Shown here piece after piece: positions 24,040 to 32,587 of a stretch of 47,396 nucleotides of DNA. The position numbers and the translations under genes are program-made. Within the stretch, counting starts at the first letter, position 1. Every line of letters starts with the position of its first letter. The notes beneath the pieces are model-generated. The model was not told where the DNA came from, did not search any database, and saw only the letters and a program-made list of their open reading frames with translations. The DNA is from Natronincola peptidivorans (lineage in GTDB: Bacteria > Bacillota > Clostridia > Peptostreptococcales > Natronincolaceae), in NCBI RefSeq assembly GCF_900111615.1, contig NZ_FOHU01000020.1, positions 1 to 47,396 on the forward strand, written 5' to 3'.

Positions 24040-24666
24040 TTGATTGAAAAAATCCAAGGTATTATGTCAAAGGAAGAATTTAATGAAGTTATTGAAGAAA
24101 AAATAAAAAGTGCTTCTGAAACCTTTACACTGGCAATTATAGATATTGATGATTTTGAAACAGTAAACAGTTATTATGGAGAAACTGTAGGAGATAAGGT
24201 AATACAAAAAATAGCTTCGGTTTTAAAGCAAAACCTTAGGACAAACGATCTGGTGGGTAGATATAACAAAGATGAATTTCATGTGCTATTTAGTAGTACC
24301 AATGCAGAAACTGGATTTATTATGGTGGAGGAAATAAGACGATATTTTCATGAAAACACTTTTCAATTAGGAGATAAGAAGCGGGATATACTTATCAAAA
24401 TCAGTGCAGGAGTAGGAAATTTTCCTAGAGATGCAAAAAACGCTGTTGAACTATACAGAGCAGCTGGCAGTGCGTTGTTTCGTGCCAAAAGAGAAGGAAA
24501 GAATAGAGTATGCTTAGCAGAAAGTGAAAATATGTTATTAAAATCTAATTATTATACAAAAACCCAATTAGAGCGCTTGGGAGAGCTGTCAAAAAAAACA
24601 GATAAGACTGAAGCCTTTCTATTAAGAGAGGCATTGGATGATTTGTTTGATAAATATAGCAAATAA
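24040..24666 (+). CDS. Degenerate GGDEF domain fused to a ribbon-helix-helix DNA-binding domain
   Basis: Start at the TTG at 24040, 8 bases after GGAGG (24027-24031); TTG 24025 or GTG 24031 would collide with it. In the 208-residue product, residues 5-155 follow a diguanylate cyclase fold (AIIDIDDFETVNSYYG, DKVIQKIASVLKQNLRTNDLVGRY, AGVGNFPRDAKNAVELYRAAGSALFRAKREGKNR). The active-site GGDEF reads NKDEF (76-80), so catalysis is unlikely. The tail (about 171-206, NYYTKTQLERLGELSKKT then AFLLREALDDLFDKY) has the strand-helix-helix pattern of CopG/Arc-type ribbon-helix-helix repressors. It looks like a nucleotide-sensing or purely dimerising regulator (inference). Confidence 0.75.
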   Translation: MIEKIQGIMSKEEFNEVIEEKIKSASETFTLAIIDIDDFETVNSYYGETVGDKVIQKIASVLKQNLRTNDLVGRYNKDEFHVLFSSTNAETGFIMVEEIRRYFHENTFQLGDKKRDILIKISAGVGNFPRDAKNAVELYRAAGSALFRAKREGKNRVCLAESENMLLKSNYYTKTQLERLGELSKKTDKTEAFLLREALDDLFDKYSK

Positions 24667-24746
24667 AGATTATGGGACATAAATAGGGATGGAATGCAGC
24701 CTTATAGCAAATAATACATACAAGTGATAATATAAGGAGGTAGCCT

Positions 24747-24989
24747 ATGGAATTGGTTTGTCCCATATGTAACAGCTTATCAAGCTATATTGTTCAATGT
24801 CCTTTTTGCAACAGTGAAATGGAGGCACAGGCAGCCATACAAGATTATTTTGATGATTATAGTACTTATTTAGATAAAGGGATTACTGAAATGATGGACA
24901 ATGTTTCCGAGGATAAATGCCTACATATTTTCAGTTGTCCACAATGTCATAAAGATAGACGAGTGTCCATCAACAAGATACTGATGTAA
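24747..24989 (+). CDS. Small zinc-ribbon-like protein
   Basis: An 80-residue protein with AAGGAGG before the ATG. CPIC (5-8) and CPFC (18-21) form one four-cysteine metal site near the N-terminus. A further C-x6-CPQC group near residues 58-68 could hold a second ion. The middle is acidic and probably helical (IQDYFDDYSTYLDKGITEMMDN). No known family comes to mind. It lies 80 bp after the GGDEF-RHH gene on the same strand and could be co-transcribed. Confidence 0.75.
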   Translation: MELVCPICNSLSSYIVQCPFCNSEMEAQAAIQDYFDDYSTYLDKGITEMMDNVSEDKCLHIFSCPQCHKDRRVSINKILM

Positions 24990-24992
24990 GAA

Positions 24993-25081
24993 AAAGGCAA
25001 TTAGTATTTAAGTAATATTTCATTGATATTATTGTGGTGAAATAATATAATTATAATTACCTAATAGATAAGAATTGCCTG
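24993..25081 (+). promoter_or_regulatory. Nested inverted repeats before the TIM-barrel gene
   Basis: Outer arms AGGCAATT near 24994 and AATTGCCT near 25073; inside them TATTTCA pairs with TGAAATA. The structure ends 20 bases before the gene's start. It may be a leader structure or chance in AT-rich DNA. Confidence 0.3.
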
Positions 25082-25104
25082 TAATATAAAAGGGGGGGAA
25101 TACA

Positions 25105-25797
25105 ATGGATTCAAATGAGAAAGTTATAAAAAAGGTAAAGTATGTACCAGAAATTAAAGGTGTTTTAAGAAGTAATTATATAGAATTACCTTCCTGTATC
25201 GCAGAAGCTAGTGGAATAAAAATCTTTGGTAAGAGATTTAAATCTCTTCTCTTTAGCACCGACGTTGCTATTATAAAAAATACCAATGCTGATGCAATCA
25301 TAGCTGTATATCCTTTTACGCCTCAGCTAGTGATCACCCAAGCGTTGATGTTGGCCTCTGATGTACCTGTATTCTGTGGTGTAGGAGGAGGAATGACAAC
25401 TGGAAAAAGATCAATTAATATTGCTCTTCATGCTGAGTTCCAAGGAGCTATAGGTGTTGTAGTCAATAAACCGACACCCAATGAGATTGTAACAGAATTA
25501 AAAAATACCATCGATATACCGGTAGTGGTTACTGCAGTATCAGAGGATGAGGATTTTGAAGCAAGATTAGAAGCAGGAACAGATATTATCAATGTATCAG
25601 GGGCATCAAAAACAGTGCAAATCGTGAAAAAGATACGTGAAATAAGTAAAACCGTGCCTATCATAGCTACTGGAGGTAACACGGCAGATTCTATCCTAAG
25701 AACCATCGAAGCAGGAGCTAATGCTATCACCTACACACCACCATCAACGGCTGAAATATTTACGGAAACGATGAAAAAGTATAGAGGACAATTGTAA
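25105..25797 (+). CDS. Conserved TIM-barrel protein, putative hydrolase
   Basis: A 230-residue soluble protein with AGGGGGGG before the ATG. It has an alternating strand-helix pattern and a phosphate-binding end typical of ribulose-phosphate-binding barrels (VPIIATGGNTADS, IEAGANAITYTPP). The opening, YVPEIKGVLRSNYIELPS, and the segment VFCGVGGGMTTGKRS match a conserved Firmicutes protein usually annotated only as 'hydrolase'. The reaction is unknown to me. A strong terminator follows, so it is monocistronic. Confidence 0.8.
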   Translation: MDSNEKVIKKVKYVPEIKGVLRSNYIELPSCIAEASGIKIFGKRFKSLLFSTDVAIIKNTNADAIIAVYPFTPQLVITQALMLASDVPVFCGVGGGMTTGKRSINIALHAEFQGAIGVVVNKPTPNEIVTELKNTIDIPVVVTAVSEDEDFEARLEAGTDIINVSGASKTVQIVKKIREISKTVPIIATGGNTADSILRTIEAGANAITYTPPSTAEIFTETMKKYRGQL

Positions 25798-25800
25798 ATT

Positions 25801-25841
25801 AAAAAATAGCTGGTGACTATCCTCACCAGCTATTTTTTTTG
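25801..25841. terminator. Strong bidirectional terminator
   Basis: AAAAAATAGCTGGTGA-CTATCC-TCACCAGCTATTTTTT, a perfect 16-base stem with A and T runs on both sides, between convergent genes. Confidence 0.9.
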
Positions 25842-25875
25842 CTGTGTTACAATAAAAAGGTATTTCTTGATACTT

Positions 25876-26691
25876 CTATTTTTCATCCAATAGGGCTTCT
25901 ATTTGATGAAACTTAGGCTCCATATTATCAAAGGTAGTTATGTATTTAAAGCCAATATCCTTGAGATGTTTTAAAGCATTATTAAAATCAAATGCTAAAT
26001 GATGAGGCTCATGACTATCAGAGCCTAATGTAATGATCTCTCCTCCTAAAGAATGGAACAGCTGGACAATGTCTAGGGAAGGATGATAATCTCCTAAATT
26101 ATAGCGTATGCCAGAAGTATTCAGCTCGATCCCTTTACCTTTTTCAATAAGCCTTTTAAAGATTACAGCAGTGGCTTCTTCATATTCCTTCAATGGAAGA
26201 GATAAATCATATCCACCATAGCGTTTGATAATGTCTACATGGCCTAGGACACTAAAATCATCACAGTGCTCCACAACATAGCTCAACTCTTGAAAATACA
26301 CTTCATAGGCTCTTTTTTGTGTTTTATTAGCAAAAAAATTTCCAAAGAATAAATCATGCTTTTCTACAGAATGGATGGAACCGATAATAAAGTCAAAGCC
26401 ATAAGCTTCTACATCTCTTTTATATTTATCCAAAATGTGAGGCTGCAACCCAAATTCAATCCCCTTTTTAATGATAATCTTATCTGCATATTTGTTTTGC
26501 AAAACCTCTATTGCTTGAAGATAATCAGGAATGTGAAACTCAAAATTATTATTATTCCCATCATAATCATAATCTGTATGATCCGTAAAACATATTTCCT
26601 TTAAACCTTTCTGAATAGCTGATAAAATAGCTTCCTCCATTTTCATGGTAGAGTCAGGAGAAAAATCACTATGGACGTGAAAATCATACAT
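25876..26691 (-). CDS. PHP-family phosphatase (histidinol-phosphatase HisJ-like)
   Basis: Start at the ATG at 26691, 8 bases after a GGGGG run; the frame extends upstream to 26718 without a site. The 271-residue protein has the PHP metal motifs: YDFHVHSDFSPDS at the N-terminus, FTDHTDYD, KKGIEFGLQ, IGSIHSVE, VLGHVDIIKRY, ELNTSG and TLGSDSHEPHHL. These residues bind three metal ions in HisJ-type histidinol phosphatases. No other his gene is near, so it may be a general phosphoesterase. Its stop is 35 bp from the shared terminator. Confidence 0.85.
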   Translation of the reverse strand: MYDFHVHSDFSPDSTMKMEEAILSAIQKGLKEICFTDHTDYDYDGNNNNFEFHIPDYLQAIEVLQNKYADKIIIKKGIEFGLQPHILDKYKRDVEAYGFDFIIGSIHSVEKHDLFFGNFFANKTQKRAYEVYFQELSYVVEHCDDFSVLGHVDIIKRYGGYDLSLPLKEYEEATAVIFKRLIEKGKGIELNTSGIRYNLGDYHPSLDIVQLFHSLGGEIITLGSDSHEPHHLAFDFNNALKHLKDIGFKYITTFDNMEPKFHQIEALLDEK

Positions 26692-26767
26692 ACAAATTAC
26701 CCCCTTATCCAATATCATTGTTGTATCCCCTTATTTTATCTTGAAGCCGTCATTAAGTCAAAAATTT

Positions 26768-27991
26768 TTAGATTTTTTCTCTAATGAGGGGCATACTCAT
26801 ACATCGGGGACCACCACGACCTCGAGAAAGCTCATAGGATTCAAACTCTAAAACTTCAACGCCATGTTGTCTTAGAGCTTCATTGGTAACATAGTTTCTA
26901 TCGTAGCAGATAACTTTACCTGGAGATACTGCTAAGGTGTTGCTTCCATCACTCCATTGCTCTCTTCCTGCAGCAATGGGATCTCCATCACCACAACGGA
27001 TTAAGTCAACAGCAGGGAGGTTTAAATATTTTTTCAATATAGAGGATAGCTTGTCTGCTTCATAGGAAATATGCAAGGATTTATTTTTGCCTTTGACAAT
27101 ACTATAAACATCTAAAGGAGCCTCAATACCAGGATAAATCGTAAATTTATCATAGTCCACCATAGTAAAAACTGTATCTAAATGCATATACGCTCGCGTT
27201 TTAGGTATATCAAAAGCTAAGACTATTTCAAAGGGCTCATCGGAGTAAAAAAGATTTCTTGCAACTTTTTCAATTGCAATTGGATTTGTACGCTCGCTGA
27301 TGCCAATAGCTGCTACTTTTTCCGAGAGGACCAATTGATCCCCACCCTCAATAGGATGACTTTTATCTCGATTATACCAACGGGGAACATTCTGAAACCT
27401 AGGATGATGATCAAATAGGTATTTAGCAAATAAAGTTTCACGATTTCTTGTTTCACTATGCATTACATTTAAAGTAATACCTTCCCCAATAGAAGCAAAA
27501 GGGTCTCTTTGAAAATAAAGATTAGGTATGGGATCTAGATAAAAGGGGTAAGGGTTTCTCACCATATCTCCTAAGGATTTGGCTTTAATATGAGACAATT
27601 CTTCTGTACGTACACCAGCAATACACTTTCTAACCATATCTAAGGGAGACATGGTAGAAAAAAATTCCCTCATGGCTTCTTTTATTCCTTCAGTACCTAC
27701 ACGACCTTCCTCCATAAAATCTTCCAGAAAGTCATTTCTAATTTCATTTTCTTGCAATATTTCTTCCATAAGCTCTGTTAAGTAGAGAACCTCCACCCCT
27801 TCATTTTTAAGGAGATTAACAAATTGAAGATGCTCCTTGCGAGCTTGCTTCAAGTAAGCAATTTCATCAAATAATAATCTTCTTAGATAATCTGGCACAA
27901 TGTTTTCAATTTCTTTCCCGGGAGAATGTACTAAAACACTCCTCAAATGCCCAATTTCATTGTATATTGAAACTGATTTTTTGTATGTCAT
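26768..27991 (-). CDS. arcA: Arginine deiminase
   Basis: Start at the ATG at 27991, 6 bases after GGATGGGG; an ATG at 28003 overlaps the Shine-Dalgarno. The 407-residue enzyme turns arginine into citrulline and ammonia, the first step of the ADI pathway. Substrate and catalytic motifs: SPGKEIENIVPDY, FQRDPFASIG, IEGGDQLVLS, AYMHLDTVFTM and the nucleophile Cys397 in GRGGPRCMSMPLIRE. Length fits. ArcB, ArcC and an arginine/ornithine exchanger are not in the window, so the pathway genes are dispersed. The upstream region holds GAGTTTT-T-AAAACTC (28016-28030), a possible operator. Confidence 0.96.
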   Translation of the reverse strand: MTYKKSVSIYNEIGHLRSVLVHSPGKEIENIVPDYLRRLLFDEIAYLKQARKEHLQFVNLLKNEGVEVLYLTELMEEILQENEIRNDFLEDFMEEGRVGTEGIKEAMREFFSTMSPLDMVRKCIAGVRTEELSHIKAKSLGDMVRNPYPFYLDPIPNLYFQRDPFASIGEGITLNVMHSETRNRETLFAKYLFDHHPRFQNVPRWYNRDKSHPIEGGDQLVLSEKVAAIGISERTNPIAIEKVARNLFYSDEPFEIVLAFDIPKTRAYMHLDTVFTMVDYDKFTIYPGIEAPLDVYSIVKGKNKSLHISYEADKLSSILKKYLNLPAVDLIRCGDGDPIAAGREQWSDGSNTLAVSPGKVICYDRNYVTNEALRQHGVEVLEFESYELSRGRGGPRCMSMPLIREKI

Positions 27992-28003
27992 GATAAACCC
28001 CAT

Positions 28004-28363
28004 CCTTTCTTAAGTGAGTTTTTAAAACTCTTTGTAAAAATGATACTTTCTTTTATAATAGTTTGACATAATTAGTAGAATATTATGAGAAACATTTAGG
28101 ATAGGCAAAAGAAATATTTTTAGTTGCAGGGATTATGCAAGAATCTACCAAAATACGTCATAAATGATTTTTTGAATGGAATTCTTTCATTTTGCCCTTA
28201 TACAATTTCAAATAATAAAATATTCAAAAAATTAAAACAATATTCAAAATACAACGTTTTCACAAACGAAAGACATAAAAACACAAAACAAGAAAATAAT
28301 AAAACTAAATGAGGTTAGAAAGTAATAATGACAAAATGACGAAAAAAAATTTCATAATATCAA
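28004..28363. other. Intergenic region upstream of arcA
   Basis: AT-rich, no convincing gene. It holds the small palindrome at 28016-28030 next to arcA and poly-A tracts further right. A 62-codon open stretch on the plus strand (28124-28312) lacks a ribosome binding site and protein-like composition. Confidence 0.4.
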
Positions 28364-28392
28364 TTGACAGACAAAAGATAGGATGCTATAAT
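28364..28392 (+). promoter_or_regulatory. Perfect consensus SigA promoter
   Basis: TTGACA (28364-28369), exactly 17 bases, TATAAT (28387-28392): the only full-consensus promoter noticed in the window. It points at the 46-codon cysteine-rich ORF at 28431. Confidence 0.85.
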
Positions 28393-28430
28393 AATATTAC
28401 AAAACAAAAATGGAAAGAGGGGACTAAACA

Positions 28431-28571
28431 ATGAGTGTAAAAAATGAAAACAATGAAACGAGAAAAAAAAATAGAAAATGTGGCGTATACACCTGCATCC
28501 ATTGTGTTTTGGGAGCTTGTGTTATAGAGCAATGTGAAATGTATGAAAATAGAATTATGCAGGAAGAGTAG
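28431..28571 (+). CDS. 46-residue cysteine-rich small protein
   Basis: A short ORF behind a full-consensus promoter, with AGAGGGG 8 bases before the ATG and a hairpin terminator beginning 35 bases after the stop: a complete, separate transcription unit. The product has a charged, Asn/Lys-rich N-terminal half and a compact block with five cysteines at 17, 22, 25, 30 and 35 (C-x4-C-x2-C-x4-C-x4-C), plus His24. There is no signal peptide. This could be a metal-binding peptide or a precursor peptide; no maturation enzyme gene is adjacent. I do not recognise a family. Confidence 0.7.
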   Translation: MSVKNENNETRKKNRKCGVYTCIHCVLGACVIEQCEMYENRIMQEE

Positions 28572-28605
28572 AAACATAATTCAGATAAAAAAACATTACT
28601 TATAA

Positions 28606-28647
28606 ATAAATGAAAGGTGGAGGATATTTCCTTCACCTTTCATTTAT
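28606..28647. terminator. Shared hairpin terminator
   Basis: ATAAATGAAAGGTG pairs with CACCTTTCATTTAT and continues inward as GAGGA/TCCTT around a TATT loop, about 19 pairs in all. It ends the small cysteine-rich gene and overlaps the last codons of the ABC exporter gene on the other strand. Confidence 0.75.
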
Positions 28648-30669
28648 GTGTGTCAAATGCAGACTTTCTTTAAATTGAAGCTGATACAAATCATAATAAA
28701 GACCTTTTTGCTGAAGCAACTGCTGATGATTGCCAGTTTCTCGAATACGGCCCTTGTGTAACACCATAATCTTATCACAATTTTGGATGGTAGATAGTCT
28801 ATGGGCGATGGCAATGGTTGTTTTATCCTTGATTACCTTCTCAATGGTTTTTTGGATAAGCTGTTCTGTTTCTGTATCTATATTGGAAGTAGCCTCATCA
28901 AATATTAAAACAGCAGGGTCAAAAATCAAAGCTCGGGCAAAGGATAGCAGCTGACGTTGTCCAGTAGATAAATTACTTCCCTTTTCTAAAATAACTTCAT
29001 CATACTTTTCAGGTAGTTTTTCAATAAAATGATGTGCATTTACATATTCGGCAACCCTTTTAATATCCTCTTGAGAAAAATCTTTATTATTTAATTGGAT
29101 ATTATCCTTAATGGTGCCAGAAAACATAAAGACATCCTGCAGTAAAATACCGATATTTTTCCGTAAGTCCTTTATAGGAAGCTCTTTTATATTGATATCA
29201 TCTACTAGGATCTCTCCTTTTTCAACATCATAAAATCGACCGATTAGATTGATAATAGAGGATTTCCCAGCTCCTGTAGCACCCACGAAAGCCATAGACT
29301 CTCCAGGATAAACAACAAAATTAATGTCCTTTAAAACCCAATCCTCATCTTCATAAGCAAACCATACATTCTTGAACTCTATTTTTCCTTTAAACTGATG
29401 ATCTCTTATTAGGTTTGTACCATTCTGTATAGCTGGAGATTCATCTAGTAAAGAAAAAATTCTTTCGGAGGATGCCATGGCAGATTGAAGGACATTGTAC
29501 TTCTCTGTTAAGTCATTGATGGGTTGGAAAAATTGTTTAATATAATTAATAAAGGCAAATAGGACGCCAAATTCTATATTATTTCGAAGCACCTGTCCTC
29601 CTCCATACCATAAAATAATAGCTATCCCCAAAGAACGTATAATTTCTGTAGAAGGTCGAAAGACGGCATAGATGAGATTTTGTTTTTTATGAGACTCTAA
29701 AAGAGCTTGATTACTCTTGTCAAATTCTTGATATTGTTGGGATTCTCTTCTAAAGGTATGTATAGTTTTCATCCCCGAAAAATTGGCATTTAGTAAAGCA
29801 TTTAATGTACCAAGCCTGCCTCGAACTTCTCTATAGACTGCTCGCACTTTTGAACGGAAGAAGGCTGCCGATAGAAGAATAATAGGTACCACTAAAAAAG
29901 ATAAAAGGGTCAATCCTACATCCATTTTAAACATAACAATAATAATGCCAATTAAAACAAAGATATCTTTAAATAAATTTACTAAAACACCAGTGTACAT
30001 TTCGTGTAAAGTTTCAGTGTCATTGGTAACCCTGGTAACCAATCTACCAATAGGATTTCTATCAAAAAAACTGAGAGACATCTGTTGCAAATGATTAAAT
30101 AGCTGTTGTCTTATTTCTCGTATTATTTTATTGCTGGTATAGTTTAGTAAATAGACCTGTATATAATTAATCACTACACCAAAAGAAATCAATCCTAAAA
30201 AAACAATACTCAGAAGTCGAAGGGCTTGGATGTCATTTTTACGAAACTCTCTTAACTCAGCAACAGTTAATTTTTGGGCTTCAAAGATTTCTATTTCAGT
30301 GACTACTTGATAATCGTGAGCTGTCTTTTTTACAGAATAATTATCTTCAGCGGTATCAAAGGTACCATTAACGATATAAGTACTGCCTTCATAACGAAGA
30401 AGCTGTATGGTTGAAGCTGGTACAAAAGAAAAATTGAAGGTTTCATCGTACTCCTCTAAGGGTCGATCATAGATATTCATATAGTCATCAATAGCTATCT
30501 TAATAATATAGGGGCGGGCGATATCAATACCAGCTATTAATGTCAATAGTAGGATGGATATAGCCAATAACAGCCAGTAGGGCTTAGCGTATTGTAAAAG
30601 TCTGTTCATTAAATTAGCATCATAGGCTTTACCTACAGTTTCTTCATTAAATCTATGAAAACCTTTCAT
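28633..30669 (-). CDS. ABC exporter half-transporter, canonical ATPase subunit (BmrD/YheH-like)
   Basis: A 678-residue fused permease-ATPase. The six-helix membrane domain carries an extra soluble segment between the first two helices (about residues 50-145), a known feature of BmrD/YheH-type subunits. The nucleotide-binding domain has Walker A GATGAGKSS, signature LSTGQ (changed from LSGGQ) and an intact Walker B plus catalytic Glu in LIFDEATSNID. With the upstream 582-residue partner, 17 bases away, it should form a heterodimeric drug or peptide exporter. Its end overlaps a terminator hairpin. Confidence 0.92.
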   Translation of the reverse strand: MKGFHRFNEETVGKAYDANLMNRLLQYAKPYWLLLAISILLLTLIAGIDIARPYIIKIAIDDYMNIYDRPLEEYDETFNFSFVPASTIQLLRYEGSTYIVNGTFDTAEDNYSVKKTAHDYQVVTEIEIFEAQKLTVAELREFRKNDIQALRLLSIVFLGLISFGVVINYIQVYLLNYTSNKIIREIRQQLFNHLQQMSLSFFDRNPIGRLVTRVTNDTETLHEMYTGVLVNLFKDIFVLIGIIIVMFKMDVGLTLLSFLVVPIILLSAAFFRSKVRAVYREVRGRLGTLNALLNANFSGMKTIHTFRRESQQYQEFDKSNQALLESHKKQNLIYAVFRPSTEIIRSLGIAIILWYGGGQVLRNNIEFGVLFAFINYIKQFFQPINDLTEKYNVLQSAMASSERIFSLLDESPAIQNGTNLIRDHQFKGKIEFKNVWFAYEDEDWVLKDINFVVYPGESMAFVGATGAGKSSIINLIGRFYDVEKGEILVDDINIKELPIKDLRKNIGILLQDVFMFSGTIKDNIQLNNKDFSQEDIKRVAEYVNAHHFIEKLPEKYDEVILEKGSNLSTGQRQLLSFARALIFDPAVLIFDEATSNIDTETEQLIQKTIEKVIKDKTTIAIAHRLSTIQNCDKIMVLHKGRIRETGNHQQLLQQKGLYYDLYQLQFKESLHLTHINER

Positions 30670-30686
30670 TGTCTCATCACCTATCT

Positions 30687-32435
30687 TTACTCCAACTGTA
30701 TTTTTTCTTCTAGCAGCTGTCTTTGATAAAAATCATAGTATAGTTTTTTGTTCTTTAATAATGCTTCGTGATTTCCTTCTTCAAGGATTCTACCATTGTC
30801 TAACACAATGATTCTATCACAATGCTTTAAGGTAGATACACGATGGGCAATTATAATGGTGGTAATGTTTTGTGTCTTACCCTTCAGAGCATTCAATATC
30901 TTTTCTTCAGTGTTGGTATCTACCGCTGATAAACAATCATCTAAAATCAATATTTCAGGTTTTTTTAATAAGGCTCTGGCAATGGAGACCCGCTGTCTCT
31001 GTCCACCTGACAAGGTAATGCCTTTCTCACCAACAAGTGTTTCATATTCCTTTGGAAAATCCATGATATCCTCATGAAGTCCGGCAGTTTTAGCCACCTC
31101 ATGTATTTCTTCTATGCTATAATCATCTACTCCGAAACCAATGTTTTCAGCAATGGTGGAAGAAAACAAAAAGCTATCCTGATCTACAAAGCCGATTTTT
31201 TCCCTCAAGGATTTAAGGGATACTTCCTTTATGCAATAATCATCAATATAGATTTTTCCTTCTGTAGGATCATAGAGTCTCAACAATAGATGAGGTATGG
31301 TTGTTTTGCCACTACCTGTTCTTCCTATGACCCCAAGACTTGAACCACTGGGGATTACTATAGAAAAGTCCTTTAAGGCTGGATATTGACTATTGGGATA
31401 GGTAAAGCTAACTCCTTGAAATGTGATGTTACCATCAACATCCATTATATCTTTTGCATCAAGAGAATCAATGATTTCTGGCTTTTCCGTTAAGATGAGG
31501 TTAATTCTTTCCATAGAAGCACTTCCTCTTTGCATGATATTAATCACCCATCCAACAGCAGAGATAGAAGATACTAATAAACCTAGATAGGTGGTAAAAG
31601 CAACAAAATCTCCTAAAGTTATGCTACCATCAATGACTAAAGCACCACCATACCAGATGGCAATAATAAAGCTTAAGGAGGATAAAAATTGTACAAAGGG
31701 ATGAAAAAAGCCTGAAAGCTTGGCTAAATCCATGTTTCTAGAAAAAAGCATCTGGCTTTTTTGAAAAAAACTCTCCATCTCTGCTTCCTCTTGCACATAA
31801 GCCTTGATGACTCTAGCTCCTGCTAGGTTTTCTTGGGTTTTATCAGTGATAGATGAAAAGGCTTCCTGTATGGCTTTAAATCTAGTGTGAATTCGCTTCC
31901 CAAATTTAGTCATAGTTAGAATTAAGAAAGGCATAGGAATCAATGCCAAAAGCGTTAGCCGAAAATCAGTTGTAAACAGCATCATGGTAATAGCAGCGAT
32001 ATTTAGAAAAATAGCATCTGTCATAGCCACGATACCAGGTCCTAAAGCCATTCTTACGGCGTGAATATCATTGGTGAGATGAGCCATAAGATCCCCGGTT
32101 TTATGACGTTGATAATAGCTGGTGGATAGGGTTAACAGATGTGAGAAGAGTTTATTCCTTAAATGATACTCTAATTCTCTAGAAACACCAATAATCAATA
32201 GCCGCCATAGAAAACGGAAAAAGGCGATTCCAATACCTATCAAAACAATATAAACAGCATAAAGAAATACCTCCTCAAAGGTCAACAGATTCTGCTGCAA
32301 CCTATTGGTTATACTTCTTAGAACCTCCGGTATCAAAAGCTGGAATACATCTACCATGACCAAACACAGTATACCTAATATGTAAGCCCATTTCTTTTTC
32401 ATAATATGGGGCATCAATGTTTTAAAATGTGTCAT
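30687..32435 (-). CDS. ABC exporter half-transporter, degenerate-site subunit (BmrC/YheI-like)
   Basis: Start at the ATG at 32435, 6 bases after GAGGTG; the open frame to 32465 has no site. The 582-residue protein has an exporter membrane domain, Walker A GRTGSGKTT, signature LSGGQ and Walker B ILILDDCLSAVD. The residue after Walker B is Asp rather than the catalytic Glu. Combined with the partner's LSTGQ, this gives one consensus and one degenerate ATP site, as in BmrCD, LmrCD and TM287/288. First gene of the pair, behind its own promoter. Confidence 0.93.
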   Translation of the reverse strand: MTHFKTLMPHIMKKKWAYILGILCLVMVDVFQLLIPEVLRSITNRLQQNLLTFEEVFLYAVYIVLIGIGIAFFRFLWRLLIIGVSRELEYHLRNKLFSHLLTLSTSYYQRHKTGDLMAHLTNDIHAVRMALGPGIVAMTDAIFLNIAAITMMLFTTDFRLTLLALIPMPFLILTMTKFGKRIHTRFKAIQEAFSSITDKTQENLAGARVIKAYVQEEAEMESFFQKSQMLFSRNMDLAKLSGFFHPFVQFLSSLSFIIAIWYGGALVIDGSITLGDFVAFTTYLGLLVSSISAVGWVINIMQRGSASMERINLILTEKPEIIDSLDAKDIMDVDGNITFQGVSFTYPNSQYPALKDFSIVIPSGSSLGVIGRTGSGKTTIPHLLLRLYDPTEGKIYIDDYCIKEVSLKSLREKIGFVDQDSFLFSSTIAENIGFGVDDYSIEEIHEVAKTAGLHEDIMDFPKEYETLVGEKGITLSGGQRQRVSIARALLKKPEILILDDCLSAVDTNTEEKILNALKGKTQNITTIIIAHRVSTLKHCDRIIVLDNGRILEEGNHEALLKNKKLYYDFYQRQLLEEKIQLE

Positions 32436-32476
32436 ATTGTCACCTCTATAAAATATAGCCTGCATAACTATATTCT

Positions 32477-32505
32477 ATTCTATACAAAATACAAGCATTC
32501 TTCAA
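32477..32505 (-). promoter_or_regulatory. Promoter of the ABC exporter operon
   Basis: On the minus strand TTGAAG (32505-32500), 17 bases, TAGAAT (32482-32477). A second -10-like TATAGT follows closely. Confidence 0.5.
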
Positions 32506-32587
32506 GAAACAACCTATGGAGTGGATAAGAATAATAATTACCTCGAAGGCAATAATGAGTATAAATGAGAGTTACAGGAGTGTCATG

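Noticed and set aside
28124-28312. 62-codon open frame upstream of the cysteine-rich gene
   Set aside because: TTG start without a proper ribosome binding site; low-complexity Lys/Asn-rich reading of AT-rich DNA.
28431-28571. Cysteine-rich peptide as a SCIFF-type ranthipeptide precursor
   Set aside because: Only five cysteines with different spacing, and no radical SAM maturase gene is nearby.
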